64,000 bases of DNA from Thermomonospora catenispora (GTDB lineage Bacteria; Actinomycetota; Actinomycetes; Streptosporangiales; Streptosporangiaceae), in contig NZ_RRYT01000003.1 in NCBI RefSeq assembly GCF_006363815.1, forward strand, positions 186,001 to 250,000, written 5' to 3'. Within the stretch, counting starts at the first letter, position 1. Each line of letters opens with the position of its first letter. Shown here piece after piece: positions 8,648 through 17,409 of this stretch. The notes under the pieces were generated by a model. It did no database searches and had not been told where the DNA came from. It was given only the letters and a program-made list of their open reading frames with translations. A program made the position numbers and the translations under genes.

Positions 8648-9424
8648 GGCGTGCGGGCGGTATGCGTGGCCGTGGCGTCCACCGGAGCGATTCGGCCTCT
8701 GTTGGATGTCGGCTTGCGATGGCTGCGGTGGAGCGGGACGTCGGTCGTGTGAGCCGACTGGCTGTGTGTCGTGAGGGAGAACCGGATGAGGTCCGTGCTT
8801 CGCGGCCTCACGGTCCGAGGGTTCGTGGTGCCGGGCGGTCTCGTTGGGGCGTTGGGGGATGTCCGCAGGGGCGCTGCGGCGGGAAGGGCGTTCGGCGACA
8901 CAGACCTGGAAGTCGCCAAGGAGTCGATCATTCTGCCGGACGGCTCTCGGCCGGCTCAACGGTCTGCGGTGGTGACCGCGGGTCCTGATGTGGCCATCCG
9001 CATGCTCCAGACGGGTGGTTCCTCTGGAGAAAGGTCTTTGACCTGCGTGGATCCGTCCTGACATGGCGGATCGTCATGTAGCGCACAGTCACCTTCTAGT
9101 CGCTCTGTGAATTTTGATGAGCTACCTTACCTAAGGTGATCTTTGCTGTCATCGGTCGTTGTCGGTCGTTGGGGCGAGGTCTCGTCAGATGGCGAGGGCT
9201 GTGCAGAGTGTTTGCGGGCGGGTGAGGCCATGACCAGGGAACTCCTCTGCGGACCTGATGTGCGTCATGCGGTGGAGAGCATTTCCTCTCCATGCGCTTG
9301 TTCGGCCGGTCGATCAGATATTGGGCGAACGTTCAGGTGAAAGGCGCCTCTCGGCAGACGCTTTCCGCATTGGCGATACGTTTGGCCTGGATGTCTGGCC
9401 GGTGGCTTTACGTTTCTGAGAGGA
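8648..9424. other. Degraded intergenic stretch, no confident gene
   Basis: No convincing gene is visible in these roughly 780 bases. Several short frames exist, but none has both a good ribosome site and recognisable content. A weak piece near 8930-9030 (VVTAGPDVAIRML) faintly resembles the GNVDVRIELIR part of the downstream lipoprotein and might be a further remnant. GC content falls toward 9060-9424, merging into the low-GC gene at 9425. Confidence 0.4.
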
Positions 9425-10000
9425 ATGATGATTTCTAAGAAATTGGCGTTCTCGGTTGTCGTGTTCTCGTCGACTGCTCTCACGCTCAATTCGTGTTCTC
9501 CGATAGGAAATGAAGATGCGTTGCGCTTCTCGCGCATTCCCCAAGCCTGTGAGCTGCTGAGTGATGACCTGCGGCGGCAGTTGACCGGGGGAGACACGCC
9601 GGGGGAGGCTGAAAATATAGATCTTTTCGTAAAGAAAAGTGGATGCGATTTTGCTGGCGCGGATGGAAATTATTCCATATCGATAAACGTGCTATGGTTT
9701 CCGAAAAAAGTTGATTCCAAGGATGAGCCCTTTGGCGATTTTTGCTGGAGGGTGTCGGCGAAGGAGGGTGAATGCTCCCCTCTTTTTGGCGTAGGGGATG
9801 AGGGGTGCCTTTTTTATGTGGAAAAGGATCGAGATCGGTACTGGCATCAATCTGGCACCATTCTTCTTCAGTACGGGAATGTCGACGTTCGGATTGAATT
9901 GATCAGGAACAATCCTGATGGGCTGGATCCAAATTTCAAGGAGAATGCTCGGAGGGTTGCGTTCTCTGTCGCCGAGAAGCTGGAGGCCGAGGCTCGGTGA
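9425..10000 (+). CDS. Low-GC secreted lipoprotein (DUF3558-like)
   Basis: A lipoprotein of about 190 residues. The signal peptide ends at a lipobox reading LNSC, preceded by a hydrophobic run (LAFSVVVFSSTALTL). The mature part has paired Cys residues (ACELL, SGCDF, FCWRV, GECSPL, EGCLF), presumably disulfides, and the ACELLSDDLR start resembles actinobacterial DUF3558-type lipoproteins; I am only moderately sure of that family. A GAGAGG site sits just upstream of two consecutive ATGs (9425, 9428). Codons such as AAA, ATA and TTT are common, unlike the rest of the window, which suggests recent transfer. A broken relative lies 800 bases upstream. Confidence 0.75.
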   Translation: MMISKKLAFSVVVFSSTALTLNSCSPIGNEDALRFSRIPQACELLSDDLRRQLTGGDTPGEAENIDLFVKKSGCDFAGADGNYSISINVLWFPKKVDSKDEPFGDFCWRVSAKEGECSPLFGVGDEGCLFYVEKDRDRYWHQSGTILLQYGNVDVRIELIRNNPDGLDPNFKENARRVAFSVAEKLEAEAR

Positions 10001-10031
10001 TCTGTGCCCGGCCGGTCGCCGGGGCGCTCCG

Positions 10032-10844
10032 TCACCGGCGCCGTGCCTTCGACCGGTGGTCGGCCCAGTGTTGGAACAACCCCGCGTAGAGGGCGACCCA
10101 TCCGGCCGGGTCGGTCTCGCTGCGCTTGCGCCACACCTCCGCGTGGGTCATCGCCCATCGGGTGAGATAGTCCGGGTCCACCTCCGCCCAGGAGGGGAAC
10201 TGCGCGACCCACTCCTCGGCGGCCCGCGGCGAGTGACCCGCCCTGATCAGCCAGGGGACGACCAGCGCCGGCTCCACCCACGCGGCTCCGCGGGAGGCGA
10301 ACGCCCAGTCCACCACGTACGCGCGGCCGCCTGAGGCGATGATGACGTTGTCCTCGTTGAGGTCGGTGTGCAGCAGCGTGTCCCCGACCACGGGCGCGGT
10401 GTCCTCCAGCTCCCGCCGCCAGCGCCGCTCCACGGTCAGGCGGACCGCATCGGGGCAGGGCACGGCCTGGAGCGCATGGATCGTGTCGGCCAAGGCGGCC
10501 AGGTCGGGGGAGTCGGGGGAGAAGTCCGCCGGCCGGCCCTCCACGTGCTCGAACCCCAGGGCGAGCCAGCCCTCGGTCTCGATCCGCCACCGCAGCCGGG
10601 GGGCGAGCCCGGCCACATGCGGGTTGACGGCCGCCTCGCGGCGCAGGGACGTCACCTCGGGCCCGTCGCGGTCTGGGAGCTTGCGGGCGGCCTTGACGAA
10701 GATCCGGCCGCCTGCGGTGTGCAGGGTGGCGGCGATGTCGGCGTGGTTGCCCGCGGGCGCCGGGGTGACGGCGTCGATCGGGCCGGTGCGGGCCTCGATC
10801 CGGTCTCGCAGGTCCTCGGGCAGGTCGGTCCGGTCGCTGCGCAC
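10032..10844 (-). CDS. Aminoglycoside phosphotransferase-family (APH) kinase-like protein
   Basis: A 270-residue protein with the kinase-like APH fold. The catalytic loop LLHTDLNEDNVII matches HxDxxxxN, and the metal-binding Asp is in YVVDWAFAS. The N-lobe Lys is probably that in IFVKAARK. The substrate is unknown; such orphan APH proteins in actinomycetes phosphorylate aminoglycosides or other small metabolites, and resistance should not be assumed. The start is GTG 10844. It ends 31 bases from the convergent lipoprotein gene, and its 5' end faces the iron-boxed permease operon across about 140 bases. Confidence 0.85.
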   Translation of the reverse strand: MRSDRTDLPEDLRDRIEARTGPIDAVTPAPAGNHADIAATLHTAGGRIFVKAARKLPDRDGPEVTSLRREAAVNPHVAGLAPRLRWRIETEGWLALGFEHVEGRPADFSPDSPDLAALADTIHALQAVPCPDAVRLTVERRWRRELEDTAPVVGDTLLHTDLNEDNVIIASGGRAYVVDWAFASRGAAWVEPALVVPWLIRAGHSPRAAEEWVAQFPSWAEVDPDYLTRWAMTHAEVWRKRSETDPAGWVALYAGLFQHWADHRSKARRR

Positions 10845-10983
10845 GGCGGTCTCCCTGGAGTCGCGTGGAAGCCGTGCGGCAGCCTAGCGCCCGGCCGCTC
10901 GCGGGGCCCGCGCATGACCGTGCCCGCGGCGCGAACAGGCAAGAGCGGGCAGGAAGCAGCAGGAAGGCCGTTTATCGGCGCGT

Positions 10984-11002
10984 TTAGCTTAGGCTAGCCT
11001 AA
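10984..11002. promoter_or_regulatory. Iron box for the siderophore permease operon
   Basis: TTAGCTTAGGCTAGCCTAA matches the DmdR1/IdeR consensus TTAGGTTAGGCTAACCTAA at 17 of 19 positions. It ends four bases before the GTG start at 11007, so it overlaps the core promoter and the transcript is probably leaderless or nearly so. Fe-loaded repressor should block transcription. Confidence 0.88.
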
Positions 11003-11006
11003 ATCC

Positions 11007-12056
11007 GTGTCGACTCCCGTGCGCGAAGCCCCCGTGCGCAAGGAGCCCGTCCGCGCGGCGGCCGCGCTCGGGCGGGCCGGAGGGCTGCTGATCCTGGCCG
11101 GTGCGCTCGTGGCGGCCATGGCGGCGAGCCTGGCGATCGGGGCCGAGAACATCCCGCTGGGCCGGGTGGTGGACGGGCTGCTGCACCCGGACGGGTCGCG
11201 GGAGGCGCTGATCGTCCAGGATCTGCGGGTGCCGCGCACGCTGCTGGGGGTCGTGGTCGGCGCGTCCCTGGGGCTGGCGGGGGCGCTGATGCAGGCGCTG
11301 ACCCGCAATCCGCTGGCCGAGCCGGGGCTGCTGGGCGTGAACGGCGGCGCGGCGTTCGCGGTGGTGCTGGTCATCGCGTTCCTCGACACCCGGACCTCGC
11401 TGGTGTACGTGTGGGCGGCGTTCGCCGGGGCGGCCGGGGCGGCGGTGCTGGTGTACGCGGTCGGCTCCTATGGGCGGGCCGGGGCCACGCCGGGGCGGTT
11501 GGTGCTGGCGGGGGCGGCGCTGAACGCGGTGTTCAGCGCGCTGACCGCCGGGGTGATGCTGCTGGATCCGCGCACCTTCGACGGGTTCCGGTTCTGGCAG
11601 GTGGGGTCGCTGGCGAGCCGGGACCTGGAGGTGGTCGCGCAGCTCGGGCCGTTCATGCTGGCCGGCGCCGTGCTGGGGCTGCTGCTGGCCCGGCCGTTGA
11701 ACGCGCTGGCGCTGGGGGAGGACGCGGGTCGGGCGCTGGGGGTGAGCCCGGCCCGGACGCGTGCGCTGGGGGCGCTGGCGATCGTGGTGCTGTGCGGGTC
11801 GGCGACGGCGGCGGCGGGGCCGATCTGGTTCCTGGGGCTGGCGGTGCCGTTCATGGTGCGTTCGCTGGTCGGGCCGGATCAGCGCTGGGTGCTGCCGTAC
11901 TCGCTGCTGCTGGCGCCGGTGCTGCTGCTGGCCGCGGACATCGCCGGGCGGGTGGTGGCCAGGCCCGGTGAGCTGGAGACCGGCATCGTGACCGCGTTCG
12001 TGGGGGCGCCGGTGTTCATCTGGATGGTCCGTCGAGGGAAGGCGCCGAAGCAGTGA
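11007..12056 (+). CDS. Fe-siderophore ABC importer permease 1 (FecCD family)
   Basis: A 349-residue inner-membrane permease of the FecCD family with about nine or ten helices. Landmarks: LRVPRTLLGVVVGASLGLAG followed by ALMQALTRNPLAEPGLLGVNGGAAF, and GPIWFLGLAVPFMVRSL near the C-terminus. It forms a heterodimer with the product of the next gene. The GTG at 11007 lies directly behind the iron box and no ribosome site fits between, so leaderless translation is likely; later GTGs (for example 11019) are alternatives. No binding protein is encoded beside it; the iron-boxed lipoprotein at 45765-46772 is the probable partner. Confidence 0.9.
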   Translation: MSTPVREAPVRKEPVRAAAALGRAGGLLILAGALVAAMAASLAIGAENIPLGRVVDGLLHPDGSREALIVQDLRVPRTLLGVVVGASLGLAGALMQALTRNPLAEPGLLGVNGGAAFAVVLVIAFLDTRTSLVYVWAAFAGAAGAAVLVYAVGSYGRAGATPGRLVLAGAALNAVFSALTAGVMLLDPRTFDGFRFWQVGSLASRDLEVVAQLGPFMLAGAVLGLLLARPLNALALGEDAGRALGVSPARTRALGALAIVVLCGSATAAAGPIWFLGLAVPFMVRSLVGPDQRWVLPYSLLLAPVLLLAADIAGRVVARPGELETGIVTAFVGAPVFIWMVRRGKAPKQ

Positions 12057-13078
12057 GCCGGGTGGTGCGCGCCGGGGCGTTGTCGGTGCGGTGGGAGCCG
12101 CGGGCCGCCGCGGTGGGCGTCGGGCTGCTGGCGGTGGGCCTGGCGGCGGCGGTGTTCGTGGTCGGCACCGGGGACTTCCCGATCTCGGCGCCCGAGGTGG
12201 TGCGGGCGCTGGTGGGGCAGGGCGACCAGGCCACCACGTTCATCGTCACCGAGCTGCGGCTGCCGCGCGCGGCGGTGGGGCTGCTGGCGGGGCTGGCGCT
12301 GGGCATCAGCGGGGCGATCTTCCAGAGCATGTCCCGCAATCCGCTGGGCAGCCCGGACCTGATCGGCTTCACCACCGGGGCGTCGACCGGGGCGCTGCTG
12401 CAGATCCTGGTCTTCGGGGGCGGCACGCTCGCGATCGCCGCCGGGTCGGTGGCCGGGGCGGTGGGCACGGCCGCGGCGGTGTACGCGCTGTCGTATCGGG
12501 GCGGCGGGGTGAGCGGCCACCGGCTGGTGCTCATCGGCGTGGGGGCGGCGGCCATGCTGGAGGCCGCCAACAGCTATCTGATCACGCGGGCTGAGCTGCG
12601 CGAGGCCTATGAGGCGGCGTTCTGGCTGACCGGCAGCCTCAACAACCGGGGCTGGGAGCACGCGGCGCCGCTGGGGTGGGCGCTGGCCGTGCTCGTCCCG
12701 CTGGCGCTGGCCTATGGGCGCCGGCTCACGATGGGCGAGCTCGGCGACGACGCCGCCCAGGCGCTGGGGGTGCCGGTGCAGCGTTCCCGTGCGGTGCTGG
12801 TGGCCGTGGGGGTGGGGCTGACCGCGGTCTCCGCGACGGCGGTGGGGCCGGTGCCGTTCGTCGCGCTGGTCGCGCCGCAGCTGGCCCGGCGGCTGACCCG
12901 CCGCACCGGCCCGCATCTGATGTCGGCGGGACTGATGGGCGCCGCCCTGCTGAGCGTCGGCGATCTGATCTCCCTCAAGCTGCCGGTCGCCGTTCCGGTG
13001 GGCGTCGTCACCGGGGCTCTCGGCGGCCTTTATCTGGTCTGGCTTCTGGCCGCCACCGGACGAAAGGGGACCACGTGA
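12053..13078 (+). CDS. Fe-siderophore ABC importer permease 2 (FecCD family)
   Basis: The second FecCD-type permease subunit, 341 residues, starting at a GTG that overlaps the previous stop (GTGA). It shows LRLPRAAVGLLAGLALGISG followed by AIFQSMSRNPLGSPDLIGFTTGA, and late in the chain GPVPFVALVAPQLARRLTRR, which is typical of the FepG/CdtC side of such heterodimers. A mid-chain stretch GSLNNRGWEHAAPL is typical of the same subfamily. It operates with the permease at 11007-12056 and the ATPase at 13075-13878 to import the ferric siderophore. Coupled translation suggests equimolar synthesis. Confidence 0.9.
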   Translation: MSRVVRAGALSVRWEPRAAAVGVGLLAVGLAAAVFVVGTGDFPISAPEVVRALVGQGDQATTFIVTELRLPRAAVGLLAGLALGISGAIFQSMSRNPLGSPDLIGFTTGASTGALLQILVFGGGTLAIAAGSVAGAVGTAAAVYALSYRGGGVSGHRLVLIGVGAAAMLEAANSYLITRAELREAYEAAFWLTGSLNNRGWEHAAPLGWALAVLVPLALAYGRRLTMGELGDDAAQALGVPVQRSRAVLVAVGVGLTAVSATAVGPVPFVALVAPQLARRLTRRTGPHLMSAGLMGAALLSVGDLISLKLPVAVPVGVVTGALGGLYLVWLLAATGRKGTT

Positions 13079-13878
13079 ACAGGCTTGTGGCTCGTGACCT
13101 GACGTTGGCGTACGAGCAGCGGGTGGTCGCCGAGGGGCTCGGGGTGGAGGTCCCGGACGGGTCGTTCACGGTGATCGTGGGGCCGAACGGGTGCGGCAAG
13201 TCGACGCTGCTGCGGGCGCTGGCGCGGCTGCTCAAGCCCCGGGAGGGGGCGGTGTTCCTGGACGGGGAGCCGATCTTGGGGCAGCCGGCCAAGCAGGTGG
13301 CGCGGCGGGTGGGGCTGCTGCCGCAGCAGCCGGTCACCCCGGACGGGATCACGGTGGCGGATCTGGTGGCGCGGGGGCGTTACCCCTATCAGCGGCTGCT
13401 GCGCCAGTGGTCCAGGGAGGACGAGCGGGCGGTGGCGGCCGCGATGGAGGCGGTCGGGGTGACGGAGCTGGCCGACCGGGTGGTGGACGAGCTGTCGGGC
13501 GGGCAGCGGCAGCGGGTGTGGCTGGCGCTGGTGCTGGCCCAGGAGACCCCGATCATGCTGCTGGACGAGCCGACGACGTTCTTGGACATCGCGCACCAGA
13601 TCGAGGTGCTGGACCTGTGCTCGCGGCTGCACGAGGAGGGCCGCACGCTGGTGGCGGTGCTGCACGACCTCAACCACGCCTGCCGGTATGCGACTCATCT
13701 GATCGCCATGCGCGGGGGCGAGATCGTCGCGCAGGGGCGTCCCTCGGACATCGTCACCGCGGAGCTGGTGGAGCGGGTGTTCGGGCTGCCCTGCCGGATC
13801 ATCGACTGCCCGGAGACGGGGACTCCGCTGGTGGTGCCGGCGGACCGGCGGAAGGCGTTGACGGCCGGAATGCTCTGA
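13075..13878 (+). CDS. Fe-siderophore ABC importer ATPase (FepC-like)
   Basis: A 267-residue ATPase of the FepC/FecE family. It contains Walker A GPNGCGKST, Q-loop in LLPQQPVTPDGITV, signature LSGGQRQR, Walker B IMLLDEPTTFLD and switch His in VLHDLNHA. The GTG at 13075 overlaps the previous stop (GTGA). The C-terminal RIIDCPETGTPLVVP is typical of iron-siderophore ATPases. It energises the two permeases upstream. Only two bases separate its stop from the iron box that precedes the first NRPS gene. Confidence 0.92.
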   Translation: MNRLVARDLTLAYEQRVVAEGLGVEVPDGSFTVIVGPNGCGKSTLLRALARLLKPREGAVFLDGEPILGQPAKQVARRVGLLPQQPVTPDGITVADLVARGRYPYQRLLRQWSREDERAVAAAMEAVGVTELADRVVDELSGGQRQRVWLALVLAQETPIMLLDEPTTFLDIAHQIEVLDLCSRLHEEGRTLVAVLHDLNHACRYATHLIAMRGGEIVAQGRPSDIVTAELVERVFGLPCRIIDCPETGTPLVVPADRRKALTAGML

Positions 13879-13879
13879 A

Positions 13880-13898
13880 TTAGGTTAGCCTTACCTAA
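13880..13898. promoter_or_regulatory. Iron box for the first NRPS gene
   Basis: TTAGGTTAGCCTTACCTAA is a near-consensus DmdR1/IdeR operator placed between the ATPase stop and the GTG at 13917. It gives the NRPS gene its own iron-repressed promoter in addition to any read-through from the permease operon. Confidence 0.9.
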
Positions 13899-13916
13899 GT
13901 TCGCAAGGAGCGTTCT

Positions 13917-16900
13917 GTGCTGACCAGGGAAGAACTGCACGAGTCGCTGACCCAGGTGCTCGGGGAACAGGTCGACCCGCACGACAACCTCATCGAGCTG
14001 GGCATGGACTCGATCCGGCTGATGAGCCTGACCGGGCGGCTGCGCAAGCGCGGCATCGAGGTGACCTTCGCCGAGCTGGCCGAACGGCCCACCCTGGCGC
14101 AGTGGTGGGAGCTGCTGGCCGAGCGCGGCGCCATCGAACCCGCCCCCGAGCCCGAGGACGACGCCGAGGCCGCCCCCGAGCCCGACGGCCCGTTCCCCCT
14201 GGCCCTGATGCAGCACGCCTACTGGATCGGCCGGGACGGCGAGCAGTCCCTCGGCTCGGTCGCCGCCCACCTGTACGTGGAGCTGGACGGCCGCGCCGTC
14301 GACCCCGGCCGGCTGGAGCGGGCCGTCCGCGCCCTGGTCGACCGCCACCCCATGCTGCGGGTGGCGGTGAACGACGACGGCACCCAGCGCATCCTCCCCG
14401 AACGCCCCGGCCCGGCGATCACGGTGAACGACCTGCGCTCGGCCGCCGACCCCGACGCCGAGCTGGAGCGGATCCGCCGCGAGATGTCGATGCAGCGGCT
14501 GCCGATCGAGGACGGCCGGGTGTTCGACCTGCGGCTGAGCCTGCTGCCGTCCGGCGCCTGCCGGCTGCACCTGGACGTCGACATGGTCGCCGCCGACGCG
14601 ATGAGCTACCGCACCATGCTGGCCGACCTCGCCGCCCTGTACGCCGGCGAGACCCTGCCGCCGATCCGCTACAGCTACGCCCGCTACCTGGCCGCCGACC
14701 CGCGCGCCGAGGCCCGCGAACGCGACCGCGCCTGGTGGGCCGAACGTCTGGACGACCTGCCCGGCGCGCCCGAGCTGCCGGTCGTCCCCCGCCCCGGCGA
14801 CCGGGTCGTCCGCAAGCACCACTGGCTCTCCCCCGAGGGCAAGAAGAACCTCATCGCCCGCGCCCACCGCGAGGGCGTCACCCCCGCGATGGCGCTGGCC
14901 GCGATCTTCGCCGAGGTGATCGGCGCCTGGTCGGCCACCCCGCGCTTCCTGCTGAACCTGCCGCTGTTCCACCGCCAGCCGGTGCACCCGGACGTGGACC
15001 TGCTGGTCGGCGACTTCACCGGCTCGATCCTGCTGGAGATCGACCTGACCCGCGAGCTGCCGTTCGTCGAACGCGCCCGCCAGGTCCAGTCCGCGCTGCA
15101 CACCGCCGGCACCCACAGCGACTACTCCGGCCTGGAGGTGCTGCGCGACCTGTCCCGCCGCCAGGGCGAGCAGGTGCTGGCCCCGATCGTCTACACCAGC
15201 GCGCTCAATCTGGGCGAGCTGTTCGGCGACCGGGTGCGCGAGCTGTTCGGCGAGCCCGCCTGGATCATCTCCCAGGGCCCGCAGGTGCTGCTGGACGCCC
15301 AGGTCACCGAGGTCTCCGGCGGGCTGCTGCTGAACTGGGACGTGCGCGACCCGGCGTTCCCCGACGGGGTGGCGGACGCCATGTTCGCCGCCTACACCGA
15401 CGCCGTCACCCGCCTGGGCGCGCCCGACGCCGACTGGAGCCGGCCGCTGCGCATCCAGGCCTCCCCCGAGCAGCTGGAGGTCCGGCGGCGGCTGAACGCC
15501 TCCGAGCCCCCGCCGGCCCGGACGCTGATCGAGGGGTTCTTCGACCACGCCCGCCGCACCCCCGACGCCCCCGCCGTGCTGTGGGGCGAGGAGGGCGCGC
15601 TGACCTACGGCGAGCTGGCCGACCGCGCCCTGCGCGTCGCCGGTCACCTGTCCGCCCAGGGGGTGCGCCCCGGCGACCGGGTGTCGATCGAGCTGCCCAA
15701 GGGCCCGGACCAGGCGGTCGCGGCGCTGGGCGTGCTGGCGGCGGGCGCCGCCTATGTGCCGATCGGCGTCGAGCAGCCCCCCGCCCGCCGCGGCAAGATC
15801 GCCGAGACCGCGCAGATCAAGGCCGCGCTCACCCCCTCGGTGCTGGCCTGGGCGCTCGCGGAGGCCCAGCCGCTGCCCGAGCCGGTGGCCGCGGCCCCCG
15901 ACCAGGTCGCCTACGTGCTGTTCACCTCCGGCTCCACCGGGGAGCCCAAGGGCGTGGAGGTCTCCCACCGGGCGGCCATGAACACCATCGGCGACCTGGT
16001 CGAGCGGTTCTCGCTGGGGAGCGGCGACGTGTCGCTGGGCGTCTCGGCGCTGGACTTCGACCTGTCGGTGTTCGACATGTTCGCGCTGTGGACGGCCGGC
16101 GGCGCGGTGGCGCTGCCGCTGGAGGAGGAGCGCAAGGACGCCGCCCGCTGGGCCGAGCTGGTGCACCGCCGGTCGGTGACCGTGCTCAACTGCGTCCCGT
16201 CGGTGCTGGAGATGCTGCTGCACGCCGGCGGGGACGTCTCCGGCCTGCGGCTGGTGCTGCTGGGCGGCGACTGGGTCGGCACCCACCTGCCCGGCCTGCT
16301 GGCCGAGCGCGCCCCCGGCTGCCGGTTCGTGGCGCTCGGCGGCACCACCGAGACCGCCATCCACTCCACCGTGCAGGAGGTGACCGGCGAGGTCCCCGAG
16401 GACTGGCGGGCCGTCCCCTACGGGGTGCCGCTGCGCGGGGTCGCCTGCCGGGTGGTGGACGAACTGGGCCGCGACCGTCCCGACTGGGTGCCCGGCGAGC
16501 TGTGGATCGGCGGGCACGGCGTGGCGAACGGCTACTGCGGCGACCCCGAGCGCACCGCCGACCGCTTCGTCGTCCACGAGGGCGTCCGCTGGTACCGGAC
16601 CGGCGACATGGCGCGCTATCGGCCGGACGGGACGCTGGAGTTCCTCGGCCGCCGCGACCACCAGGTCAAGATCCGCGGGTTCCGCATCGAGCTGGGCGAG
16701 ATCGAGGCCGCCCTGGAGTCCCACCCCGCGGTGAGCCGCGCCGTCGCCCTGGTCGCCGGCTCCTCGTTGGCCGCCGTGGTGGTCCCCGCCGACGGCGCCG
16801 AGGCGGACGTCGAGGCGCTGCGGGAGCACGCGGCCGGGCAGCTGCCCCCGCACATGATCCCCGCGCTGCTGGTCCCGGTGGAGTCCCTGCCGCTCACCGC

Positions 16901-17303
16901 CAACGGCAAGGTCGACCGCAAGGCCCTCGCCGCCCTGGTCGCGGCCGAGGCCGGCGAGGGCGCCGCCCACGTCGAGCCCCGCACCGCGCTGGAGAAGGTC
17001 ATCGCCCGTGTCATCGGCGAGGTGCTGAACGTGGAGCGGGTCGGCGCCGACGACGACTTCTTCGCCCTGGGCGGCGACTCGGTGCTGGCCACGAACGTCA
17101 TCGCCCGCCTCCGCGAGGCCCTGGACACCACCGCGCTGCCGGTCCGGGTCGTCTTCACCCAGCGCACCGTGGCCCGCATCGCCCAGCGGTTCGCCGAGCT
17201 CGACGCCGAGCCCGGCCGGCTGGAGGCCGTCGCCGAGATCTACCTCACCGTCGCCGAGATGAGCGACGAGGAGGTCGAGGCCCGCCTGTCCGGCACCGCC
17301 TGA
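13917..17303 (+). CDS. Siderophore NRPS 1: ArCP-Cy-A-PCP (salicyl-oxazoline forming)
   Basis: An 1128-residue synthetase with the layout of MbtB without its thioesterase. Domains: aryl carrier protein (1-75, LGMDSIRLM with the phosphopantetheine Ser at 32); cyclisation domain (about 95-510) with DMVAADAMS at 222-230, the DxxxxDxxS motif that replaces HHxxxDG; adenylation domain (about 520-1000, TSGSTGEPKG from 670); PCP (about 1020-1100, LGGDSVLA, Ser 1055). My reading of the specificity code is DLFNLGLIHK, which fits a hydroxy or thiol amino acid; Ser is favoured from the overall product model, Thr or Cys are possible. It accepts salicylate from the ligase at 19933-21504 and passes an aryl-oxazoline to the large NRPS. 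An AAGGAG site precedes GTG 13917. Confidence 0.92.
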   Translation: MLTREELHESLTQVLGEQVDPHDNLIELGMDSIRLMSLTGRLRKRGIEVTFAELAERPTLAQWWELLAERGAIEPAPEPEDDAEAAPEPDGPFPLALMQHAYWIGRDGEQSLGSVAAHLYVELDGRAVDPGRLERAVRALVDRHPMLRVAVNDDGTQRILPERPGPAITVNDLRSAADPDAELERIRREMSMQRLPIEDGRVFDLRLSLLPSGACRLHLDVDMVAADAMSYRTMLADLAALYAGETLPPIRYSYARYLAADPRAEARERDRAWWAERLDDLPGAPELPVVPRPGDRVVRKHHWLSPEGKKNLIARAHREGVTPAMALAAIFAEVIGAWSATPRFLLNLPLFHRQPVHPDVDLLVGDFTGSILLEIDLTRELPFVERARQVQSALHTAGTHSDYSGLEVLRDLSRRQGEQVLAPIVYTSALNLGELFGDRVRELFGEPAWIISQGPQVLLDAQVTEVSGGLLLNWDVRDPAFPDGVADAMFAAYTDAVTRLGAPDADWSRPLRIQASPEQLEVRRRLNASEPPPARTLIEGFFDHARRTPDAPAVLWGEEGALTYGELADRALRVAGHLSAQGVRPGDRVSIELPKGPDQAVAALGVLAAGAAYVPIGVEQPPARRGKIAETAQIKAALTPSVLAWALAEAQPLPEPVAAAPDQVAYVLFTSGSTGEPKGVEVSHRAAMNTIGDLVERFSLGSGDVSLGVSALDFDLSVFDMFALWTAGGAVALPLEEERKDAARWAELVHRRSVTVLNCVPSVLEMLLHAGGDVSGLRLVLLGGDWVGTHLPGLLAERAPGCRFVALGGTTETAIHSTVQEVTGEVPEDWRAVPYGVPLRGVACRVVDELGRDRPDWVPGELWIGGHGVANGYCGDPERTADRFVVHEGVRWYRTGDMARYRPDGTLEFLGRRDHQVKIRGFRIELGEIEAALESHPAVSRAVALVAGSSLAAVVVPADGAEADVEALREHAAGQLPPHMIPALLVPVESLPLTANGKVDRKALAALVAAEAGEGAAHVEPRTALEKVIARVIGEVLNVERVGADDDFFALGGDSVLATNVIARLREALDTTALPVRVVFTQRTVARIAQRFAELDAEPGRLEAVAEIYLTVAEMSDEEVEARLSGTA

Positions 17304-17349
17304 CGCCGCCCGCCGGCCGCGGCGGCCTTCCCGCACCGCCTCGAGGACC

Positions 17350-17385
17350 GGCGGGGCGCGCCCCGCCCTCCGGGCGCGCCCCGCC
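17350..17385. terminator. Hairpin terminator after NRPS 1
   Basis: Perfect 14-bp inverted repeat (arms 17350-17363 and 17372-17385), 8-base loop, about 45 bases after the NRPS stop and before the alkD-like gene. Confidence 0.7.
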
Positions 17386-17409
17386 CACGGCGGCCGCCAT
17401 GATGAGGGG

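Noticed and set aside
9116-9134. Possible seventh iron box (minus strand TTAGGTAAGGTAGCTCATC)
   Set aside because: Only one half-site matches the consensus, and no siderophore gene or clear start follows it.
13695-17336. A 1,213-codon minus-strand frame opposite the first NRPS and the ATPase end
   Set aside because: Same antisense artefact; no recognisable protein content.
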